Shown here: in pieces, positions 49,715-54,971 of the stretch
Numbering within the stretch: the stretch's first letter is position 1
Layout of the letters: every line of letters starts with the position of its first letter
DNA from: Aphodoplasma sp045626925
GTDB lineage: Bacteria > Bacillota > Clostridia > UBA1381 > UMGS1253
Length of the DNA: 54,971 bases
Direction: 5' to 3'
Assembly: GCA_045626925.1 (NCBI GenBank)
Contig: JAZUQZ010000024.1
Coordinates: 1-54,971, forward strand
Notes under the pieces: generated by a model
What the model saw: the letters and a program-made list of their open reading frames with translations, nothing else
Database searches by the model: none
What the model was told of the DNA's origin: nothing
Position numbers and translations under genes: made by a program

Positions 49715-50920
49715 TTATTTGTTGTCAACTGAAGCAACAACGCCCGAACCTACAGTTCTGCCACCCTCACGAATAGCGAAACGAAGTCCCTCTTCAATAG
49801 CGATAGGAGTAATAAGTTCAACCTCGATTGAAACATTATCACCAGGCATACACATCTCAACACCTGCTGGAAGTGTGATTACACCTGTAACGTCTGTTGT
49901 TCTGAAATAGAACTGTGGACGATAGTTGTTGAAGAATGGTGTATGACGGCCGCCTTCTTCCTTGCTCAATACATAAACCTCACCCTTAAACTTTGTATGT
50001 GGATGAATTGTACCTGGCTTTGCAAGAACCTGACCTCTTTCGATTTCATTTCTCTGAACACCACGGAGAAGTGCACCAATGTTATCACCAGCTTCAGCAT
50101 AATCAAGAAGCTTTCTAAACATTTCGATACCTGTTACAACAACTTTTCTCTTCTCGTCTGTAAGACCAACGATTTCAACTTCTTCAGAAACATTAAGCTG
50201 ACCTCTCTCAACTCTACCTGTAGCAACTGTACCACGGCCTGTGATTGAGAAAATATCCTCGATAGGCATAAGGAATGGAAGATCGCTCTTTCTTTCCGGT
50301 GTAGGAATGTATGAGTCAACAGCTTCCATTAGCTTATGGATACACTCATATTCAGGAGCAGATGGGTCTGTAGAAGCACACTCAAGAGCAACAAGAGCTG
50401 AACCTGTAACGATCGGAATATCATCACCCGGGAACTCATACTCTGTAAGAAGCTCTCTGATTTCCATTTCAACAAGCTCAAGAAGCTCTGCATCGTCAAC
50501 CTGGTCAGCCTTATTCATAAATACTACGATATAGGGAACGCCAACCTGACGGGAAAGAAGAATATGCTCTCTTGTCTGAGGCATCGGGCCATCTGCAGCC
50601 GATACAACAAGGATAGCACCATCCATCTGAGCAGCACCAGTAATCATGTTCTTAACGTAGTCGGCGTGTCCAGGGCAGTCAACGTGAGCATAGTGACGTG
50701 TATCTGTCTCATACTCAACGTGAGCTGTAGAAATTGTGATACCTCTTTCTCTCTCTTCTGGAGCCTTATCAATCATGTCATAAGCTTCGTACTGAGCTTT
50801 ACCCTGCATAGCCAATACCTTTGTGATAGCAGCTGTCAATGATGTCTTACCATGGTCAACGTGACCAATTGTACCAATGTTAACATGGGGTTTATTTCTT
50901 TCAAATTTTTCCTTTGCCAT
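49715..50920 (-). CDS. tuf: Elongation factor Tu
   Basis: EF-Tu, 401 residues, delivers aminoacyl-tRNA to the ribosome. The G domain has GHVDHGKT (19-26), the switch-I RGITIS, DCPGHADY, NKAD and SALVALE; two beta-barrel domains follow, ending AIREGGRTVGSGVVASVDNK. It is the last gene in the str cluster but has its own promoter in the 126-base gap after fusA. Its codon usage is even and highly biased, as expected for an abundant protein. Confidence 0.98.
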   Translation of the reverse strand: MAKEKFERNKPHVNIGTIGHVDHGKTSLTAAITKVLAMQGKAQYEAYDMIDKAPEERERGITISTAHVEYETDTRHYAHVDCPGHADYVKNMITGAAQMDGAILVVSAADGPMPQTREHILLSRQVGVPYIVVFMNKADQVDDAELLELVEMEIRELLTEYEFPGDDIPIVTGSALVALECASTDPSAPEYECIHKLMEAVDSYIPTPERKSDLPFLMPIEDIFSITGRGTVATGRVERGQLNVSEEVEIVGLTDEKRKVVVTGIEMFRKLLDYAEAGDNIGALLRGVQRNEIERGQVLAKPGTIHPHTKFKGEVYVLSKEEGGRHTPFFNNYRPQFYFRTTDVTGVITLPAGVEMCMPGDNVSIEVELITPIAIEEGLRFAIREGGRTVGSGVVASVDNK

Positions 50921-50965
50921 TTTAATTTTCCTCCTTTTATGGTTAAATAATTTGACTTTACTATT

Positions 50966-50993
50966 ATTTTACTACACTCTCAAAAAAAATCAA
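50966..50993 (-). promoter_or_regulatory. tuf promoter
   Basis: TTGATT, 16 bases, TAAAAT on the minus strand between fusA and tuf, about 45 bases before tuf. It would allow extra tuf mRNA beyond read-through from fusA, for which no terminator is seen. Confidence 0.65.
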
Positions 50994-51046
50994 GTGTATT
51001 TTTAAAAATTATTGGAAATAATTCTTAATTCACGCTAAAATCCAAA

Positions 51047-53131
51047 TTACTCAGATTTCTTTGCGCGTGAAGAAATGATATCTTCCTGGATGCTCTTTGG
51101 AACCTGTTCATAGTGACTTGGCTCCATTGTATACTGACCACGGCCTTGAGTACGGCTACGAAGCTCAGTTGCATAACCGAACATTTCGCCAAGCGGTACA
51201 AACGCTGTGATAGCCTGTGCACCTGGTCTTGCCTCCATGCCTTGGATAAGACCACGTCTCGAGTTCAAATCTCCCATAACATCGCCCATGTATTCCTCAG
51301 GAACGATAACAACAACCTTCATTACAGGCTCCTTCAATACGGCGTCTGCCTTGCGACAAGCCTCTTTGAAAGCCATAGAACCAGCAATCTTAAATGCCAT
51401 TTCTGATGAGTCAACTTCATGGTAAGAACCATAAGTAAGTCTTACTCTTACATCAACAACATTGTAACCTGCCAATACACCTGAAAGCATTGCGCCCTGG
51501 ATACCTTGGTCAACAGCAGGAATATATTCCTTTGGAATAACACCGCCTACGATTTCATTTACGAACTCATAACCCTTACCAGCCTCAAGTGGCTCAAGAG
51601 TGATAACAACATGACCATACTGGCCACGACCACCCGACTGTCTAGCATATTTGTGGTCGACCTCAACAGTTTTTGTAATAGTTTCCTTATACGAAACCTG
51701 AGGCTTACCAACATTTGCCTCTACCTTAAACTCGCGCAAAAGTCTGTCAACGATAATTTCAAGGTGAAGCTCGCCCATTCCGGCGATAATTGTCTGACCT
51801 GTCTCTTCATCAGTATATGTCTGGAATGTCGGGTCTTCTTCTGCAAGTTTTGCAAGTGCAATACCCATCTTTTCCTGACCTGCCTTTGTTTTAGGCTCGA
51901 TAGCAACCCTGATAACAGGCTCTGGGAATTCCATACTCTCAAGAATGATTGGATGGTCTTCGTCACAAAGTGTGTCACCTGTGGTTGTATTTTTCAAACC
52001 AACTGCAGCAGCGATATCTCCGGCATAAACCATTGTGATATCTTCTCTGTGGTTAGCATGCATTTGAAGAATACGGCCCATTCTCTCTTTATTACCTTTT
52101 GTCGAGTTTAATACATATGAACCCGAGCTAAGTGTACCTGAATAAACTCTAAAGAAACAAAGTTTACCAACAAATGGGTCAGTAGCAATCTTAAACGCCA
52201 ATGCGCCAAATGGTGCATTATCATCTGCAGGACGCTCGTCCTCCTCCTCGGAACCAGGGATTGTACCCTTAATAGCAGGAATATCAAGCGGCGATGGCAT
52301 AAAGTCAATTACCGCATCAAGCAAGTCCTGTACGCCCTTGTTACGATATGCTGTACCACAAAGTACCGGAACAAAAGCGTTGTCAATTGTAGCTTTTCTG
52401 ATGGTCTTTTTAATCTCTTCAACAGTAAGCTCCTCACCATCAAAGTATTTCTCCATCAATTCTTCATCACATTCTGCAACCTTTTCGATAAGCTCTGCAT
52501 GATATTTTTCTGCAAGCTCTTTCATATCCTCCGGTATTTCTTCGATACGCTCATCTTTTCCAAGGTCGTCATAATAAATGTGTGCTTTCATATTTATAAG
52601 GTCAACATGTCCCTTATAATCAGCCTCCGAACCAATAGGAAGCTGTATCGGTACTGCGTTACACTTTAAACGGTCAAGCATCATCTGCACAACATTGTAA
52701 AAATCAGCACCCATAATGTCCATTTTATTTACAAATGCCATACGCGGTACGCCATATTTATCAGCTTGTCTCCAAACTGTCTCTGACTGTGGCTCAACGC
52801 CACCCTTTGCACAGAATACTGTAACTGAACCATCAAGTACACGCAACGAACGCTCAACCTCAACTGTGAAGTCAACGTGTCCCGGAGTATCTATAATATT
52901 GATTCTATGGCCCTTCCATTGTGCTGTTGTAGCAGCAGATGTGATTGTAATACCACGCTCCTGCTCCTGCTCCATCCAGTCCATTGTAGCAGCACCTTCA
53001 TGAGTCTCACCAACTTTGTGAACTCGACCTGTGTAGAACAAAATACGCTCTGTTGTAGTCGTTTTACCAGCATCAATGTGCGCCATAATACCAATATTTC
53101 TTGTTTTTTCAAGTGAAAATTCTCTTGCCAA
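51047..53131 (-). CDS. fusA: Elongation factor G
   Basis: EF-G, 694 residues, drives translocation. Domain I has AHIDAGKTT (17-25), RGITITSAATT, DTPGHVDF and NKMD; domains II-V follow, with the domain IV loop HEVDSSEMAFKIAGSMAFKE that reaches the decoding site. The start codon is TTG at 53131, 8 bases after GGAGG, unusual for so highly expressed a gene. It lies between rpsG and tuf in the str order. Confidence 0.98.
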   Translation of the reverse strand: MAREFSLEKTRNIGIMAHIDAGKTTTTERILFYTGRVHKVGETHEGAATMDWMEQEQERGITITSAATTAQWKGHRINIIDTPGHVDFTVEVERSLRVLDGSVTVFCAKGGVEPQSETVWRQADKYGVPRMAFVNKMDIMGADFYNVVQMMLDRLKCNAVPIQLPIGSEADYKGHVDLINMKAHIYYDDLGKDERIEEIPEDMKELAEKYHAELIEKVAECDEELMEKYFDGEELTVEEIKKTIRKATIDNAFVPVLCGTAYRNKGVQDLLDAVIDFMPSPLDIPAIKGTIPGSEEEDERPADDNAPFGALAFKIATDPFVGKLCFFRVYSGTLSSGSYVLNSTKGNKERMGRILQMHANHREDITMVYAGDIAAAVGLKNTTTGDTLCDEDHPIILESMEFPEPVIRVAIEPKTKAGQEKMGIALAKLAEEDPTFQTYTDEETGQTIIAGMGELHLEIIVDRLLREFKVEANVGKPQVSYKETITKTVEVDHKYARQSGGRGQYGHVVITLEPLEAGKGYEFVNEIVGGVIPKEYIPAVDQGIQGAMLSGVLAGYNVVDVRVRLTYGSYHEVDSSEMAFKIAGSMAFKEACRKADAVLKEPVMKVVVIVPEEYMGDVMGDLNSRRGLIQGMEARPGAQAITAFVPLGEMFGYATELRSRTQGRGQYTMEPSHYEQVPKSIQEDIISSRAKKSE

Positions 53132-53209
53132 GCTAATTTCCTCCTTTCCTCTAAAAATAGCACTTACGCAATTTTTAGTAACAAACTATTGTTTTGTTTA
53201 ATTTTAAAA

Positions 53210-53680
53210 CTACCAACGGAAATGTGCAAATGCTTTGTTTGCTTCCGCCATCTTATGAGTATCTTCGCGCTTCTTAACGGCACCACCTGTACCGTTTACA
53301 GCGTCCATAATCTCATTTGCAAGTCTTTCACGCATTGTTCTTTCGCTACGCTGTCTTGAATAAACAGTTAGCCATCTAAGACCAAGCGTTTGGCGTCTGT
53401 CAGGACGAACCTCAATCGGAACCTGATAGTTCGCACCGCCGACACGTCTTGCCTTTACTTCAAGTACAGGCATAATGTTTTCAAGAGCCTGCTCAAATAC
53501 TTCAAGAGCATCCTTGCCTGTTTTCTCTGCTATAATTTCGAACGCATCATATACAATTCTCTGCGCAACACCTCTTTTACCGTCAAGCATGATGTTGTTG
53601 ATAAGCTTTGTAACGACAACGCTATTGTATAGCGGGTCGGCTAAAACCTCTCTCTTAGCTATAAAACCTCTTCTTGGCAC
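53210..53680 (-). CDS. rpsG: Ribosomal protein S7
   Basis: S7, 156 residues, initiates assembly of the 30S head and contacts E-site tRNA. PRRGFIAKREVLADPLYNS at the start and RSERTMRERLANEIMDA are diagnostic. The start is GTG 53680, 8 bases after GGAGG; the ATG at 53698 would include that site. In E. coli S7 represses its operon by binding the rpsL-rpsG gap, which is long and structured here too. Confidence 0.97.
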   Translation of the reverse strand: MPRRGFIAKREVLADPLYNSVVVTKLINNIMLDGKRGVAQRIVYDAFEIIAEKTGKDALEVFEQALENIMPVLEVKARRVGGANYQVPIEVRPDRRQTLGLRWLTVYSRQRSERTMRERLANEIMDAVNGTGGAVKKREDTHKMAEANKAFAHFRW

Positions 53681-53721
53681 TTTTCTTCCCTCCTTCATGA
53701 TTAATCATAATCACAGGTACT

Positions 53722-53813
53722 CGGCAGTACATAATCTGCCGTCAGCGCGCATCTACAATTTATATATACAGCCTTGCTGAAAAGCACAGGTCTGAATTAG
53801 TAGTCGCACTAAT
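53722..53813 (-). promoter_or_regulatory. rpsL-rpsG intercistronic hairpins
   Basis: The 186-base gap holds two perfect hairpins, CGGCAG/CTGCCG with an 8-base loop (53722-53741) and ATTAGT/ACTAAT with a 6-base loop (53796-53813), and no gene. E. coli S7 binds the equivalent gap as translational repressor; a similar function here is inferred from position only. Confidence 0.4.
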
Positions 53814-53866
53814 ACTGTTTTTACTTTGTGATTTTTAGCAAAGCTACATACTGCGTTTTACGCGCA

Positions 53867-54283
53867 TCACTTCGCCTTTGGCTTCTTTGCACCGTAGCGG
53901 CTTCTTGCCTGCATACGATTTGCAACACCCTGTGCATCAAGCGTACCACGAATTACATGGTAACGTGTACCCGGAAGGTCACGCACTCTTCCGCCTTCGA
54001 TAAGAACAACACTATGCTCCTGCAAGTTATGTCCTATACCCGGAATGTAAGCAGTAACTTCGATGCCGTTTGTAAGACGTACTCTGGCAACCTTACGAAG
54101 AGCCGAGTTAGGCTTCTTAGGTGTCATCGTTCTAACAGAAGTACATACGCCGCGCTTTTGAGGAGCACTCTGGTCTGTAGCTTTCTTCTGCAAAGAGTTA
54201 AGTCCCTTTTGAAGAGCCGGAGCCTTTGACTTGAAGCTTTTGTCCTGTCTGCCTTTTCTTACTAATTGGTTAAATGTTGGCAT
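53867..54283 (-). CDS. rpsL: Ribosomal protein S12
   Basis: S12, 138 residues, at the decoding centre. MPTFNQLVRKGRQDK, the TPKKPNSALRKVARV segment and RVRDLPGTRYHVIRGTLDAQ are diagnostic; the lysines whose change gives streptomycin resistance are wild-type. It carries the extra 13-residue internal stretch common in Firmicutes. It follows the L7Ae-like gene after 70 bases. Confidence 0.98.
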   Translation of the reverse strand: MPTFNQLVRKGRQDKSFKSKAPALQKGLNSLQKKATDQSAPQKRGVCTSVRTMTPKKPNSALRKVARVRLTNGIEVTAYIPGIGHNLQEHSVVLIEGGRVRDLPGTRYHVIRGTLDAQGVANRMQARSRYGAKKPKAK

Positions 54284-54353
54284 TCTTTGTTTTTCCTCCT
54301 TTCAATAAATATATTATATATAAAAGCAAAATGCCTTTATAACAAATATAAAT

Positions 54354-54599
54354 TCAGGCTTTTAATTCTACCACAACGGCCGCGCCACGCTCAATTCCTG
54401 CGTCGCGTCCAAGTCGCAGCATACTTTCAATAAAAACAACTTCTACGCCCATTGCAGCACATTGTGCCACAAAGGCGTCGATGACGTGAGGGTCAGCATC
54501 TTCCGCTATATAAGCTTTCAGCACATTTCCCTCTTGTAATGCCTTTTTTGACTGCTTTAAACCGACATGTATATGTCCGTTTTTTAAATGACTGTTCAT
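54354..54599 (-). CDS. L7Ae-family RNA-binding protein (YbxF-like)
   Basis: An 81-residue protein of the L7Ae/L30e fold that binds kink-turn RNA (HVGLKQSKKALQEGNVLKAY; EDADPHVIDAF; the C-terminal LGRDAGIERGAAVVV). Bacillus YbxF sits at the same place, just before rpsL. ATG 54599 has GGAGG 13 bases upstream, a rather long spacing; a longer reading to 54638 would include that site. It is the first gene of the str operon here; rpoC is not immediately upstream. Confidence 0.88.
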   Translation of the reverse strand: MNSHLKNGHIHVGLKQSKKALQEGNVLKAYIAEDADPHVIDAFVAQCAAMGVEVVFIESMLRLGRDAGIERGAAVVVELKA

Positions 54600-54718
54600 T
54601 TGCGTTTTTTTACCTCCATAATCTGACTCATAAGCCACGATATAACCATTATTTTTTAGCTTCTAACAATGGTTGGCTACAAATGGGCAAAATACCTCAT
54701 TATTTTTCAGACTAATAC

Positions 54719-54747
54719 ATTGTATCAGTTTTGTCAAGTGTTGTCAA
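54719..54747 (-). promoter_or_regulatory. str operon promoter
   Basis: TTGACA, 17 bases, TACAAT on the minus strand; a second TTGACA lies 10 bases downstream of the first. The start would be about 110 bases before the L7Ae-like gene. This gives the str genes their own promoter apart from rpoBC. Confidence 0.88.
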
Positions 54748-54820
54748 GCTTTTTTATTATTTTATTTTTGCCTGTTTTCTTTTTTGTTTGTAATCCATCA
54801 ATTGTATCAATACAAACAAA

Positions 54821-54850
54821 AAGGACTGTGCCAAATTGGCACAGCCCTTT
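54821..54850 (-). terminator. Terminator of the gene at the window end
   Basis: AAGGGCTGTGCC-AATTT-GGCACAGTCCTT, one mismatch, followed by five T on the minus strand, 21 bases after the stop at 54872. Confidence 0.9.
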
Positions 54851-54871
54851 AATTTTAAATCTTATTTAGAC

Positions 54872-54971
54872 TTACTCTGCAGAATATGTAGCTGTTAGTT
54901 TATCTGAATATAACTCATAGATATTACCACTCAAATCCTTATAAACTACATATGCTTTTGCATACCATGTG
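54872..54971 (-). CDS. C-terminus of a probable secreted protein
   Basis: The last 32 residues of a minus-strand gene that continues beyond the window. They read WYAKAYVVYKDLSGNIYELY and end TATYSAE. The alternating aromatic and beta-strand pattern resembles C-terminal beta-sandwich modules of Clostridial cell-surface proteins, but the piece is too short to assign. The stop TAA and a terminator behind it support a genuine gene end. It is cotranscribed with nothing seen here. Confidence 0.6.
   Translation of the reverse strand, partial: TWYAKAYVVYKDLSGNIYELYSDKLTATYSAE

Noticed and set aside
1..54971. tRNA, rRNA or tmRNA genes
   Set aside because: No cloverleaf or rRNA signature was seen in any gap by eye; a tRNAscan run would be decisive.

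Overview
This is about 55 kb of a low-GC, spore-forming Firmicute of the class Clostridia. Evidence for this includes a spoIIAA-spoIIAB-sigF sporulation operon, zinc-binding S14 and S4, the order recJ-rel-MBL hydrolase-hemZ, Rex, an NfnAB transhydrogenase, a Na+-pump decarboxylase beta subunit, and GGAGG ribosome sites with many GTG and TTG starts. Species cannot be named from the window alone.

Layout. 1-1100: the edge of a mobilizable or conjugative element, with a truncated MobC-like gene, a hairpin-rich oriT-like stretch and an HTH gene. 1178-5639 (+): trxB, an amidohydrolase and a class A penicillin-binding protein. 5709-21731 (-): the complete S10-spc-alpha ribosomal operon, read from a near-consensus promoter at 22060-22088 through a 320-nt leader; it holds 31 genes from rpsJ to rplQ, including secY, adk, map, infA and rpoA. 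22258-23988 (-): rpsT (UUG start), then an OadG-like small protein and an OadB-like sodium pump subunit. 24218-30272 (+): recJ, rel, an MBL-fold hydrolase and hemZ. 30303-31944: rex (-) and a TtcA-like PP-loop protein (+). 32008-35192 (-): asd-dapA-dapB under a clear lysine riboswitch.

35200-36696 is the most unusual part. A 1481-bp segment is bounded by 24-bp terminal inverted repeats (22/24 identical) and an exact 8-bp direct duplication, TTAATAAT. It encodes one lipoprotein and no transposase. It also holds 13 copies of the palindrome TTTATAAA (8 perfect) at a strict 21-22-bp period. This looks like a non-autonomous transposon carrying a phased protein-binding array.

36720-43605: dtd, a membrane protein, murA, several small genes (including DUF1540 and YdcZ families), and nfnAB behind a divergent region with three copies of a 13-mer. 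43811-47747 (-): a cytosolic glycoside-hydrolase-like protein and an alpha-phosphohexomutase. 47987-49609 (-): the spoIIA operon with a sigma-H-type promoter. 49715-54747 (-): tuf with its own promoter, then the str operon (L7Ae-like gene, rpsL, rpsG, fusA). The window ends in the C-terminus of a further minus-strand gene.

Several ribosomal intercistronic regions (rpmJ-rpsM, upstream of rpsD, the rpsJ leader, rpsL-rpsG) contain complementary segments that suggest autoregulatory RNA structures. Functional statements come from recognised family motifs; no database search was run.
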